Below are positions 7,029-14,681 of a stretch of 33,291 nucleotides of DNA, one piece after another. Each line of letters begins with the position of its first letter. Position 1 is the first letter of the stretch. The DNA is from CAMAVH01 sp036500145. Lineage in GTDB: Bacteria > Pseudomonadota > Alphaproteobacteria > SMXQ01. A program made the translations under genes and the position numbers. The notes beneath the pieces were generated by a model that ran no database searches, was not told the DNA's origin, and saw nothing but the letters and a program-made list of their open reading frames with translations. The stretch is taken from positions 1-33,291 of the forward strand of contig DASYCO010000002.1 of the NCBI GenBank assembly GCA_036500145.1, read 5' to 3'.

Positions 7029-8609
7029 ATGCTGCGCGACCTTCGCAACCTCACCCGCCTGGCCGGCATCGCCTGGACGCTCGGCCGCCACGACGCGCTC
7101 TTCCCGCTCGACGTGCTGCGCCTGCCCGCCCTCGTCGACTGGCCGATCCGCTACTTCTCCCGCACCGTGCGCCGCAAGACGACGCTGCGCCCCGGCGAGC
7201 GCCTGGCGCTGGCGCTGCGCGAGCTCGGCCCGAGCTTCATCAAGCTCGGCCAGACCCTGTCGACGCGCCCCGACCTCGTCGGCGAGGAAGTGGCGGACGA
7301 CCTCTCCGGCCTGCAGGACCGCCTGCCGCCCTTCCCGACCGTCGAGGCCAAGGCCACCATCGCGCGCGAGTTCGACAAGCCGCTGGCGCAGCTGTTCGCC
7401 GAGTTCGACGACGAGCCCGTCGCCGCCGCCTCCATCGCCCAGGTGCATTTCGCCATCGCGCGCGACATCGACGCCGACGGCGTCGAGACGCAACGCGAGG
7501 TCGCGGTGAAGATCCTGCGCCCCGGCATCGAGCGCGCCTTCGCGCGCGACCTCGAGCTGTTCCTGTGGACCGCCGAATGGATCGAGCGCGTGCAGCCGGC
7601 GCTGCGCCGCCTCAAGCCCGTCGAGGTCGTCGCCACCTTCGCGCGCGTCGTCGCCACCGAGATGGACCTGCGCATGGAAGCGGCCGCCGCCAGCGAGCTA
7701 GCGGAGAACTTCCACGGCGACGACAGCTTCCGCGTGCCCGCCGTCGACTGGCGCCGCACGGCGCGCCGCGTTCTCACGCTTGAGCGCATCCACGGCCTGC
7801 CGATCGACGAGACCGCCGCCATGCTCGACGTCGGCCTCGATCCCAACGAGGTGCTGACCAAGGCCTCCGCCGCCTTCTTCAACCAGGTGTTCCGCGACGG
7901 CTTCTTCCACGCCGACCTGCATCCCGGCAATCTCTCGGTCGGCATCGACGGCGCGGTGCAGGCGGTCGACTTCGGCATCATGGGCCGCCTCGACATCGAG
8001 ACGCGGCGCTTCCTCGGCGAGATGTTCATCGGCTTCCTCGACGGCGACTACCGCCGCGTCGCCGAGGTGCATTTCCGCGCCGGCTACGTGCCCGCCGACC
8101 AGCCGCTCGAGGAGTTCATGCAGGCCTGCCGCTCGATCGGCGAGCCGATCCTCGGCCTGCCGCTCGACGAGATCTCCATCGCCCGCCTGCTCGGCCAGCT
8201 CTTCCAGGTCACCGAGCGCTTCCAGATGGAGACGCAGCCGCAGCTCCTGCTGCTGCAGAAGACCATGGTCTCCATGGAAGGCATCGGCCGCATCCTCAAT
8301 CCGCGCATCAACATGTGGCGGCTCGCCCGGCCGCAGATCGAGGACTGGGTGATCGGCAACCTCGGGCCGCAGGCGCGCCTGCGCGACGGCGCGCGTGACA
8401 TGCTCGCCAGCCTGGAGCGGCTGCCGCGCACCCTGGCCAACATCGAGAAGGTCACGGCGCTGCTCGCCGAAGGCGGCGTGAAGCTGCATCCGGACACCGT
8501 CTCCGGCTTCAACGGCGACAAGGAGCGCGGCCCGCGCGCCATGACGGCGGCGCTCTGGACCATCGCCGCCCTGCTCGTCGCCCTCCTGGTCGCCCTCGCC
8601 CGGCACTGA
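7029..8609 (+). CDS. ubiB: ubiquinone biosynthesis atypical kinase/ATPase UbiB
   Basis: UbiB belongs to the ABC1/ADCK atypical kinase family and supports ubiquinone synthesis at the inner membrane. The 526-residue protein shows the family's KxGQ segment (GPSFIKLGQTLSTRPDLV, near residue 68), the Ala-rich loop PVAAASIAQVH that replaces the usual Gly loop, the catalytic region FFHADLHPGN near residue 293 and the metal-binding AVDFGIMGRL near 312. The C-terminus ends in a hydrophobic helix (MTAALWTIAALLVALLVALARH), fitting a membrane anchor. The ATG at 7029 follows the ubiE stop by 8 bases. A terminator-like hairpin follows the gene, so ubiE-ubiB probably forms a two-gene operon. Confidence 0.96.
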   Translation: MLRDLRNLTRLAGIAWTLGRHDALFPLDVLRLPALVDWPIRYFSRTVRRKTTLRPGERLALALRELGPSFIKLGQTLSTRPDLVGEEVADDLSGLQDRLPPFPTVEAKATIAREFDKPLAQLFAEFDDEPVAAASIAQVHFAIARDIDADGVETQREVAVKILRPGIERAFARDLELFLWTAEWIERVQPALRRLKPVEVVATFARVVATEMDLRMEAAAASELAENFHGDDSFRVPAVDWRRTARRVLTLERIHGLPIDETAAMLDVGLDPNEVLTKASAAFFNQVFRDGFFHADLHPGNLSVGIDGAVQAVDFGIMGRLDIETRRFLGEMFIGFLDGDYRRVAEVHFRAGYVPADQPLEEFMQACRSIGEPILGLPLDEISIARLLGQLFQVTERFQMETQPQLLLLQKTMVSMEGIGRILNPRINMWRLARPQIEDWVIGNLGPQARLRDGARDMLASLERLPRTLANIEKVTALLAEGGVKLHPDTVSGFNGDKERGPRAMTAALWTIAALLVALLVALARH

Positions 8610-8618
8610 GCCTTTCCG

Positions 8619-8643
8619 GCCATACCGCCGGGTATGGCTATTT
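8619..8643 (+). terminator. probable terminator after ubiB
   Basis: An 8-bp perfect stem (GCCATACC at 8619-8626, GGTATGGC at 8631-8638) with a four-base loop is followed by TATTTCTA. The T tract is imperfect, so termination may be partial. It begins 9 bases after the ubiB stop. Confidence 0.6.
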
Positions 8644-8674
8644 CTACATTATAAATCAGTAAGTTAGTGGGGCC

Positions 8675-8703
8675 TTGCACCGCGCGGCGGCGACCACTAC
8701 TTT
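8675..8703 (+). promoter_or_regulatory. candidate promoter for coaBC-dut
   Basis: TTGCAC (8675-8680) and TACTTT (8698-8703) are separated by 17 bases. The -35 is good and the -10 is weak. The start would be near 8710, about 35 bases upstream of the coaBC ATG. It lies in the AT-richer gap after the ubiB terminator. Confidence 0.4.
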
Positions 8704-8744
8704 ATTCACATCTTTCCACCGTAAATTTATCCGGGAACACCCAC

Positions 8745-9953
8745 ATGCTGGCGGGTAAACGCATCCTGCTCATCGTCGCCGGCGGCATCGCGGCCTACAA
8801 AAGCCTCGACTTGATCCGCCGTCTGCGCGAACGCGGCGCCTCGGTGCGCTGCGTGCTGACCGCCGCCGGGGCCAAGTTCGTGACGCCGCTGTCGCTCGCC
8901 GCCCTCTCCGGCGACAAGGTCTACGGCGACCTCTTCTCGCTGACCGACGAGAGCGAGATGGGCCACATCCGCCTGTCGCGCGAGGCCGACCTGATCGTCA
9001 TCGTGCCCGCCACCGCCAACACGCTGGCGCGCATGGCCCAGGGCCTCGCCGCCGACCTCGCCTCGACCGTGCTGCTCGCCACCGACAAGCCGGTGCTGGC
9101 CGCCCCCTCGATGAACATGCGCATGTGGGACCATCCCGCCACGCGCGCCAACATCGCGACGCTGCTCGCGCGCGGCACGCTGTTCGTCGGCCCGGGCGCC
9201 GGCAACCTCGCCTGCGGCGAAGTCGGCGACGGCCGCCTCGCCGAGGTGATGGACATCGTCGCCGCCATCGAGAGCTTCTTCGGCGCCAAGGCCCCGCTGG
9301 CCGGCCGGCGCGCGCTCGTCACCAGCGGCCCCACCTTCGAGGCCATCGACCCGGTGCGCTTCATCGGCAACCGCTCGTCGGGCAAGCAGGGCCACGCCAT
9401 CGCCCAGGCCCTGGCGCGGCTCGGCGCCGAGACCACCCTGATTTCCGGCCCGGTCAGCGAGCCCGATCCTGCCGGCGTGCGCGTGCTGCGCATCGAATCG
9501 GCGCGCCAGATGCTCGACGCCTGCCTTGGCGCGCTGCCCGCCGACGTCGCCGTCTGCGCCGCCGCCGTGTCCGACTGGCGGCCGCGCGACGAAGCCGCCC
9601 AGAAGATGAAGAAGGGCGGCGCAAAGACAGCGCCGAGCTTCGACCTGATCGAGAACCCGGACATCCTGGCGACGCTCTCCGCCCCCGGCAACGCGCGGCC
9701 CGCGCTCGTCGTCGGCTTCGCCGCCGAGACCGAGAACGTCATCGCCAACGCGCAGGCCAAGCGCGCCAAGAAGAACTGCGACTGGATCCTCGCCAACGAC
9801 GTGTCGGCGGCGGCCGGCGTGTTCGGCGGCGAGGACAACAGCGTGCATCTCATTTCCGCCGACGCCGTCGAGGACTGGCCGCGCATGGCCAAGACGGCGG
9901 TGGCCGAGCGCCTCGCCGAACGTATCCGCGATCATTTTTCGAAAGTCGCCTGA
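8745..9953 (+). CDS. coaBC: bifunctional phosphopantothenoylcysteine decarboxylase / phosphopantothenate-cysteine ligase
   Basis: CoaBC carries out two steps of coenzyme A synthesis: joining cysteine to 4'-phosphopantothenate (CoaB, C-terminal half) and FMN-dependent decarboxylation (CoaC, N-terminal half). The 402-residue protein starts MLAGKRILLIVAGGIAAYKSLDLIRRL, the flavoprotein fold. The active-site His is in EMGHIRLSR, PATANT is the FMN-binding segment, and PSMNMRMW corresponds to the usual PxMNxxMW motif. LACGEVGDGRL carries the catalytic cysteine. The CoaB half starts near residue 185 with RRALVTSGPTFEAIDPVRFIGNRSSGKQG and has KMKKGG later. The ATG at 8745 gives the expected N-terminus. 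dut follows after three bases, the coaBC-dut pairing seen in many Proteobacteria. Confidence 0.96.
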   Translation: MLAGKRILLIVAGGIAAYKSLDLIRRLRERGASVRCVLTAAGAKFVTPLSLAALSGDKVYGDLFSLTDESEMGHIRLSREADLIVIVPATANTLARMAQGLAADLASTVLLATDKPVLAAPSMNMRMWDHPATRANIATLLARGTLFVGPGAGNLACGEVGDGRLAEVMDIVAAIESFFGAKAPLAGRRALVTSGPTFEAIDPVRFIGNRSSGKQGHAIAQALARLGAETTLISGPVSEPDPAGVRVLRIESARQMLDACLGALPADVAVCAAAVSDWRPRDEAAQKMKKGGAKTAPSFDLIENPDILATLSAPGNARPALVVGFAAETENVIANAQAKRAKKNCDWILANDVSAAAGVFGGEDNSVHLISADAVEDWPRMAKTAVAERLAERIRDHFSKVA

Positions 9954-9956
9954 CAG

Positions 9957-10427
9957 ATGACCACCTTGCCGATCGCCGTCGCCATCTCGCGCCTCGCCCA
10001 CGCGCAGGACCTGCCGCTGCCCGTCTACGCCACCGCCGATTCGGCCGGCCTCGACCTCATGGCCGCCATCGACGCGCCGATGCAGCTGGCGCCCGGCTCG
10101 CGCGCCATGGTGCCGACGGGCCTCGCCATCGCATTGCCGCGCGGCTTCGAGGCCCAGGTGCGGCCGCGCTCGGGCCTCGCCGCGAAGAACGGCGTCACCG
10201 TCCTGAACACGCCGGGCACCATCGACGCCGACTACCGTGGCGAGATCAAGGTGATCCTGATCAACCACGGCGAGGAGCCCTTCGCCATCGAGCGCGGCGC
10301 GCGCATCGCCCAGATGGTGGTGGCCCCCGTGACCCGCATCGCCTGGGACGAGCGCGCCACCCTCGACGAGACCGCGCGCGGCGAAGGCGGCTTCGGCTCC
10401 ACCGGATTCCAGACCCTCGCCACCTGA
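9957..10427 (+). CDS. dut: deoxyuridine 5'-triphosphate nucleotidohydrolase (dUTPase)
   Basis: dUTPase hydrolyses dUTP to dUMP and pyrophosphate, keeping uracil out of DNA and feeding dTMP synthesis. The 156-residue protein has all five trimeric dUTPase motifs: SAGLDL (motif 1), RPRSGLA (motif 2), GTIDADYRGE (motif 3), RGARIAQMV (motif 4) and the C-terminal arm RGEGGFGSTG (motif 5). The length matches the homotrimeric family. The ATG at 9957 lies three bases after the coaBC stop (TGA at 9951-9953), so the genes are cotranscribed. The stop is followed by short repeated copies of a GCC[A/G]CC-containing word before the next gene. Confidence 0.97.
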   Translation: MTTLPIAVAISRLAHAQDLPLPVYATADSAGLDLMAAIDAPMQLAPGSRAMVPTGLAIALPRGFEAQVRPRSGLAAKNGVTVLNTPGTIDADYRGEIKVILINHGEEPFAIERGARIAQMVVAPVTRIAWDERATLDETARGEGGFGSTGFQTLAT

Positions 10428-10487
10428 TAGGGCCGCCTGATCGCAGCCACCCAATAGCTGACCGCCACCTGAAAGTCTGACGCAGAC
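10419..10487. repeat. imperfect short repeats and an inverted repeat between dut and the Rrf2 gene
   Basis: The word GCC[A/G]CCTGA occurs at 10419-10427 (containing the dut stop), 10432-10440 and 10464-10472, with a weaker copy GCCACCCAA near 10446. Immediately before the next ATG lies the inverted repeat GTCTG (10475-10479), three bases, CAGAC (10483-10487). No clear ribosome binding site is visible, so the inverted repeat may act as an operator or an RNA hairpin at the start of the Rrf2 gene. Confidence 0.5.
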
Positions 10488-10490
10488 GCC

Positions 10491-10946
10491 ATGCTGAAAC
10501 TCTCGAAGAAGCTCCTGTTCGCCATCGAGGCGGTGCTCGACATCGCCTACAACTCCGGCAGCCAGCCGGTGCAGAGCCGCGAGATCACCGCGCGCCAGGG
10601 CATTCCGCGCCGCTACCTCGAACAGGTGCTGCAGCAGCTCGTGCGCGCCGGCGTGCTCTCGGGCGTGCGCGGCCCGCGCGGCGGCTACCTGCTGGCGCGC
10701 GAGCGCCGCCGCATCACCGTCGGCGAGATCACCCGCGTCGTCGCGGCGCTCGACCCGGCCGAGCCGCTGACCGAGGCGGAATCCGCCTCCGAGCTCGGCA
10801 AGGCCGTCGTGCGCCCCATGTGGGCCGACATCCAGACGCGCATGATGGAAGAGCTCGACAAGATCAGCATCGAGGACCTCTGCCTGCAGGCGCATACTGC
10901 CGGCGTCGACAGCGAAGCGCGCCAGCGCCTCGATTTCACGATCTAA
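10491..10946 (+). CDS. Rrf2 family transcriptional regulator next to cysK
   Basis: A 151-residue Rrf2-type winged-helix regulator. The DNA-binding part shows the family's EITARQGIPRRYLEQVLQQLVRAGVLSGVRGPRGGYLLAR (residues 31-70), containing the signature R-Y-L-E-Q-V-L and the G-x-x-GGY wing. The C-terminal half is helical. Unlike IscR, NsrR or RirA it lacks the three clustered cysteines that bind an Fe-S cluster; only one cysteine is present (EDLCLQ, near residue 131). This favours a CymR/CysR-like regulator of sulfur metabolism over an Fe-S sensor. It sits directly before cysK and the MoeB- and DsrE-like genes, which supports control of cysteine synthesis. In Bacillus CymR binds CysK as co-repressor; a similar partnership here is inference. 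The start at 10491 gives the usual family N-terminus MLKLSKKLLFAIEAVLDIA. Confidence 0.9.
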   Translation: MLKLSKKLLFAIEAVLDIAYNSGSQPVQSREITARQGIPRRYLEQVLQQLVRAGVLSGVRGPRGGYLLARERRRITVGEITRVVAALDPAEPLTEAESASELGKAVVRPMWADIQTRMMEELDKISIEDLCLQAHTAGVDSEARQRLDFTI

Positions 10947-10972
10947 GGCCGGCTCACGACTTAAGGCCAGCC
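10937..10972. repeat. 18-base imperfect tandem duplication over the Rrf2 gene stop
   Basis: Positions 10937-10954 and 10955-10972 are tandem copies matching at 14 of 18 bases. Each contains TAAGGCC, so the stop codon region itself has been duplicated. Confidence 0.6.
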
Positions 10973-11005
10973 ACACATCTTCACGAAGCAGGAAGAGACC
11001 GCAGG

Positions 11006-11980
11006 ATGGACGATACGCCGATCAAGGCCGACCGCAGCGGGCAGCGTGGCCGCATCTACGACAGCATCCTAGATACCATCGGCAACACGCCGCTCGTGCG
11101 CATGCCCAAGCTGTCGCGCGAGGACGGCTGCAAGGCCGACCTGCTCGCCAAGCTGGAGTTCTTCAATCCGCTGTCTTCCGTGAAGGACCGCATCGGACTG
11201 GCCATGATCGAGGCCGCCGAAGCCTCCGGCCGCCTCAAGCCCGACACGGTGCTGATCGAGCCGACCTCCGGCAACACCGGCATCGCGCTCGCCTTCGTCT
11301 GCGCCGCCAAAGGCTACCGGCTGATCCTGACCATGCCGGAGAGCATGTCGCTCGAGCGCCGCAAGATGCTGATGCTGCTCGGCGCCACCATCGAGCTGAC
11401 GCCGGCGTCGAAGGGCATGCGCGGCTCGCTCGAGCGCGCCGAACAGTTGCAGAAGACGCTGCCCGACGCGCTGATCCTGCAGCAGTTCGAGAACCTGGCC
11501 AATCCGGCGATCCACCGCTCGACCACGGCGGAGGAAATCTGGCGCGACACCGACGGCACGGTCGACGCGGTCGTCTCCGGCGTCGGCACCGGCGGCACGC
11601 TGACCGGCATCGGCGACGTGCTCAAGGCGCGCAAGCCCTCCGTGAAGATGATCGCCGTCGAGCCAGAGGACAGCCCCGTGCTGTCCGGCGGCCTGCCCGG
11701 CCCGCACCGCATCCAAGGCATCGGCGCCGGCTTCGTGCCGAGCATCCTCAAGCGCGAACTGATCGACGAAGTCGTGCGCATCGGCAACGAGACCGCCTTC
11801 GCCATGTCGCGCCGCGCCGCCAGGCTCGAAGGCGTGCCGGTCGGCATCTCGTCGGGCGCCGCGCTCGCCGCGGCCATCGAGGTTGGCGCGCGGCCCGACA
11901 TGGCGGGCAAGCGCATCGTCGTCATCATCCCGTCCTTCGCCGAGCGCTATCTTTCGACGCCGCTGTTCGACAACCTCTGA
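11006..11980 (+). CDS. cysK: cysteine synthase A (O-acetylserine sulfhydrylase)
   Basis: CysK is a PLP enzyme that makes L-cysteine from O-acetylserine and sulfide. The 324-residue protein has IGNTPLVRM near residue 25, the PLP lysine Lys60 in NPLSSVKDRIG, the substrate loop TSGNTG at 87-92, and the phosphate-binding GVGTGGTLTG. EPEDSPVLSGG and the C-terminal PVGISSGAALAAA are also typical. The length fits CysK and CysM (about 300-325); the long IQGIGAGFVPS segment favours CysK. The ATG at 11006 follows GCAGG and matches the family length; the reading frame stays open further upstream inside the Rrf2 gene. The gene lies 59 bases after the Rrf2 regulator and 12 bases before the MoeB-like gene, in one apparent operon. 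Confidence 0.95.
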   Translation: MDDTPIKADRSGQRGRIYDSILDTIGNTPLVRMPKLSREDGCKADLLAKLEFFNPLSSVKDRIGLAMIEAAEASGRLKPDTVLIEPTSGNTGIALAFVCAAKGYRLILTMPESMSLERRKMLMLLGATIELTPASKGMRGSLERAEQLQKTLPDALILQQFENLANPAIHRSTTAEEIWRDTDGTVDAVVSGVGTGGTLTGIGDVLKARKPSVKMIAVEPEDSPVLSGGLPGPHRIQGIGAGFVPSILKRELIDEVVRIGNETAFAMSRRAARLEGVPVGISSGAALAAAIEVGARPDMAGKRIVVIIPSFAERYLSTPLFDNL

Positions 11981-11992
11981 CGGCCAAGGCTC

Positions 11993-12814
11993 ATGGACTT
12001 CACCGACGACCAGCTGCAGCGCTACGCCCGGCACATCATCCTGCCGGAGCTGGGCGGCGTCGGTCAGGCCAAGCTGCTGAATTCGAGCGCCCTGGTGATC
12101 GGCGCCGGCGGCCTCGGGGCGCCTTTGCTGCTCTATCTCGCGGCGGCCGGCGTCGGGCGCATCGGCGTGATCGACGACGACGTGGTGGAGCTGTCGAACC
12201 TGCAGCGCCAGGTGATCCACGACACCGACCGCATCGGCAGCGCCAAGGTGGAGAGCGCCAAGGCCGCCGTCGCGCGCGTCAATCCCGACGTGACGCTGGA
12301 GGCGCACCGGATGCGCCTGACCGCCGACAACGCGCTCGACCTGTTCTCGCGCTACGACCTGGTGGCCGACGGCAGCGACAACTTTCCGACGCGCTTCCTC
12401 GTCAACGACGCCGCCTACTTCGCCAGGAAGCCGCTGGTCTCGGCCGCGATCCTGCGCTTCGAGGGCCAGCTCGCCACCTTCAAGGCGCATGACGGCAAGA
12501 GCCCCTGCTACCGCTGCATCTTCCGCGAAGCGCCGCCGCCCGGCCTGATCCCGACCTGCTCGGAAGGCGGCGTGCTCGGCGCCGTCGCCGGCACGCTCGG
12601 CTCGCTGCAGGCCGTCGAGGTGCTGAAGGAGCTGGCCGGCGTCGGCGACAGCCTCGCCGGCGCGCTGCTGATCTATGACGCGCTCGGCACCACCTTCCGC
12701 AAGGTGAAGGTGAAGCGCGACCCCGCCTGCCCGCTCTGCGGCGCGCATGCGACCATCCATGACCTCTCGGCCCATGCGCATGCCGCGCCGGCCGAGGTCT
12801 GCGCGACGCCGTGA
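11993..12814 (+). CDS. moeB: MoeB/ThiF/HesA-type E1-like adenylyltransferase
   Basis: E1-like enzymes adenylate the C-terminal Gly-Gly of small sulfur carriers such as MoaD or ThiS, for molybdopterin or thiamine synthesis or related sulfur transfer. The 273-residue protein starts with the typical LQRYARHIILPELGGVGQAKL. It has the nucleotide-binding GAGGLG at residues 37-42, the SDNFPTRFLVND segment after Asp130 or so, the candidate catalytic Cys189 in PTCSEGG, and the zinc site Cys172, Cys175 and Cys246, Cys249 (two CxxC pairs). There is no C-terminal rhodanese domain, so it is MoeB/HesA-like rather than MoeZ-like. The carrier protein is not encoded nearby. Being 12 bases after cysK suggests a role in sulfur supply, but ordinary MoeB function cannot be excluded. 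Confidence 0.9.
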   Translation: MDFTDDQLQRYARHIILPELGGVGQAKLLNSSALVIGAGGLGAPLLLYLAAAGVGRIGVIDDDVVELSNLQRQVIHDTDRIGSAKVESAKAAVARVNPDVTLEAHRMRLTADNALDLFSRYDLVADGSDNFPTRFLVNDAAYFARKPLVSAAILRFEGQLATFKAHDGKSPCYRCIFREAPPPGLIPTCSEGGVLGAVAGTLGSLQAVEVLKELAGVGDSLAGALLIYDALGTTFRKVKVKRDPACPLCGAHATIHDLSAHAHAAPAEVCATP

Positions 12815-13278
12815 CCGTGACCGACGCCCCCACAGATAAGCCGTCACCCGACAAGCTCTCCATCGTCGTCTATGCCGGCGACTATGGCCGCGTGCATTAC
12901 GCCCTCGCCATGGCCGCCGCCGCCGCCGCCATGGCGCGGCCCGTCACGCTCTTCTTCACCATGGGCGCCCTGCGCGCGCTGACCCGGCATGAAGGCTGGC
13001 GCGAGCTGCCCGCCGGCGACCCAATCGAGACAAGGGGCGCGCCCGGCATGACCGGCGGCGACCAGGACGCCGCGCTGACCGCGAAGGGCCTCGGCGGCTT
13101 CGAGGAGCTGCTCGCCGCCTGCGCCAGCTTCGGCGTGACGCTGCTGGTCTGCGAGATGGGCTTGCAGGCGCTCGGCCTGACCAAGGCCGACCTGCGCGAC
13201 GACCTCGCCTACAAGGACGGCGGCATCGTCACCTTCCTCGCCGACGCGTCGGCCGCCGGCGCGACCTTCTTCATATGA
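12811..13278 (+). CDS. DsrE/DsrF-like family protein
   Basis: A 155-residue protein resembling the DsrE/DsrF/TusD fold, small proteins that often relay persulfide sulfur or are found beside sulfur enzymes. The core reads LSIVVYAGDYGRVHYALAMAAAAAAMARPVTLFFTMGALRAL, the typical beta-alpha-beta start, and later GVTLLVCEMGLQALGL, where Cys114 is at the position of the conserved family cysteine; Cys104 precedes it. The start is GTG at 12811, overlapping the MoeB stop (GTGA), and the end overlaps the next gene (ATGA at 13275), so translation is probably coupled on both sides. Context with cysK and MoeB supports a sulfur role, but no substrate can be given. Confidence 0.82.
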   Translation: MTVTDAPTDKPSPDKLSIVVYAGDYGRVHYALAMAAAAAAMARPVTLFFTMGALRALTRHEGWRELPAGDPIETRGAPGMTGGDQDAALTAKGLGGFEELLAACASFGVTLLVCEMGLQALGLTKADLRDDLAYKDGGIVTFLADASAAGATFFI

Positions 13279-13895
13279 ACGAGATGGCGCCTGCCCTGCC
13301 GCGCCTGCGGCCGGCGGTGCCGGACGACAGCGAAGCCATCGCCGCCCTCCATGTCGCGAGCTGGCGCGAGACCTATCGCGGCCTGCTGCCAGACGCGATG
13401 GTCGACGGCATGAAGACGGCGGACCGCACCATCCAGTGGCAGCGCGCGCTTGAGCGCCGCGCCGAGGTGCAGGTGCTCGTCGCCCAGGATCCCGGCGGCG
13501 CCCTGGTCGGCTTCGCCTCGGGCGGGCCGGCGCGCGGCGCGGACCTCGGCGCCACCCAGGAAATCTACGCCATCTACGTGCTGCGCCAGGCGCAGCGGCA
13601 GGGACTCGGCCGCGCCCTGGTGCAGGGGCTCGCGGCGGGCCTGGCGATCCGCACCCTCATGCAGAACGCGGCGACGCCCATGGCCATCGACCTCGGCCTC
13701 TGGGTGCTGCGCGAGAACGCGCCGGCGCGCGCCTTCTACGAACGGATCGGCGGCCGGGCCGCCGCCGAGCGGGTCGAGCGGCGCGAAGGCCACGACCTCG
13801 CCGAAGTCGCCTACCGCTGGACCGATCTCGCCGCCTTGATCGGCCCATCTTTTAGCAGCGGGGCCCTTGACGGCCCGCCCCCAAGCTTCGCTTAA
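13275..13895 (+). CDS. GNAT family N-acetyltransferase
   Basis: A 206-residue GNAT-fold protein that should transfer an acetyl group from acetyl-CoA to an amine. The N-terminal LRPAVPDDSEAIAALHVASWRETYRGLLPD is a common start in this superfamily. Motif A, which binds the CoA pyrophosphate, is AIYVLRQAQRQGLGRALVQGL (residues about 97-117), with the Q-x-x-G-x-G core. The motif B region LWVLRENAPARAFYERIGGR follows. The substrate is unknown. The ATG overlaps the preceding stop (ATGA), and its own TAA overlaps the next ATG (TAATG), so it is embedded in a translationally coupled row of genes. Membership in that row is the only clue to function. Confidence 0.88.
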   Translation: MNEMAPALPRLRPAVPDDSEAIAALHVASWRETYRGLLPDAMVDGMKTADRTIQWQRALERRAEVQVLVAQDPGGALVGFASGGPARGADLGATQEIYAIYVLRQAQRQGLGRALVQGLAAGLAIRTLMQNAATPMAIDLGLWVLRENAPARAFYERIGGRAAAERVERREGHDLAEVAYRWTDLAALIGPSFSSGALDGPPPSFA

Positions 13896-14548
13896 TGCCG
13901 CCCATGAAACTCCGCGCCGTCGCCCGTTCCGCCACCCTCGCTCGCGCATCCGTCTGTCTCGTCCTGCTGCTGGCCTGGACCCTGCCGCTCCATGCGCAGG
14001 GCCTGCCGAACGAGCGCGCGCCGACCAACCGGGGCGCCGCCGCCGTCGATCCCGAATCGGGCCTGGCCGACAGCGACGCGCCGTCGGAAAGCGACGAGCA
14101 GCCGCGCGCCGTGCAGCAGGGCCAGACGAACCTGCCGCTCCCGCGCTACGCCTCGCTGCGCTCCGGCGAAGTGAACCTGCGCACCGGACCCGGCGTGCGC
14201 TATCCCGTAGACTGGGTGTTCCAGCGCCGCGGCCTGCCCATCGAGATCGTCGCCGAGTTCGGCACCTGGCGCAAAATCCGCGACGAGCAGGGCGCCGAGG
14301 GCTGGGTCCACCGCTCGATGCTGGCGGGCAAGCGCACCGCTGTCACCATCGGCGCGCCCGGCAGCGCGCAGACCATGCGCCGCTCGGCGGAGAACGATTC
14401 GGCGGCCGTCGCCAAGCTCGAGCCCGGCGTGCAGGTCAGCGTCCTGGAATGCGACGGCGCCTGGTGCCGCCTCGAAGCGCACGGCTTCCGCGGCTGGCTC
14501 CCGAGCAAGGGCCTGTGGGGCATCAAGGCCGGCGAACGGATCAAGTGA
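13895..14548 (+). CDS. exported SH3-like domain protein
   Basis: A 217-residue exported protein with bacterial SH3-like domains. The N-terminus has a basic start and a hydrophobic segment SVCLVLLLAWTLPLHAQ, giving a signal peptide with likely cleavage after HA or HAQ. A low-complexity acidic linker (residues about 40-78) follows. The first SH3-like repeat starts YASLRSGEVNLRTGPGVRYPVDWVFQRRGLPIEIVAEFGTWRKI; the second covers QTMRRSAENDSAAVAKLEPGVQVSVLECDGAWCRLEAHGFRGWLP. Such pairs often bind cell-wall material in the periplasm, which is inference here. The start at 13895 overlaps the GNAT stop; ATG at 13904 (MKLRAV) is an equally good alternative. It ends the plus-strand cluster and is followed by a hairpin. 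Confidence 0.88.
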   Translation: MPPMKLRAVARSATLARASVCLVLLLAWTLPLHAQGLPNERAPTNRGAAAVDPESGLADSDAPSESDEQPRAVQQGQTNLPLPRYASLRSGEVNLRTGPGVRYPVDWVFQRRGLPIEIVAEFGTWRKIRDEQGAEGWVHRSMLAGKRTAVTIGAPGSAQTMRRSAENDSAAVAKLEPGVQVSVLECDGAWCRLEAHGFRGWLPSKGLWGIKAGERIK

Positions 14549-14571
14549 CGCGGTAGTTTCCATCGCGCCGC

Positions 14572-14590
14572 GGCCGGACTCGGTCCGGCC
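14572..14590 (+). terminator. possible terminator hairpin after the SH3-like gene
   Basis: GGCCGGAC (14572-14579) and GTCCGGCC (14583-14590) form an 8-bp stem with a three-base loop, 24 bases after the stop. The T-rich part (CCTTTTCCTAT) begins about eight bases later, so this is a weak intrinsic terminator at best. Confidence 0.45.
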
Positions 14591-14621
14591 ATCCACGCCT
14601 TTTCCTATCCGCATCGCAAGG

Positions 14622-14652
14622 CGTCATGCCCGCGACAAGCGCGGGCATGACG
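14622..14652. repeat. REP-like palindrome
   Basis: CGTCATGCCCGC (14622-14633) and GCGGGCATGACG (14641-14652) form a perfect 12-bp stem with a 7-base loop. The GTCATGCCCG...CGGGCATGAC form is a dispersed intergenic repeat type that I recognise from alphaproteobacterial genomes. Confidence 0.65.
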
Positions 14653-14681
14653 ATGGGCGAGGCTTGCCACTCTACGCCACA

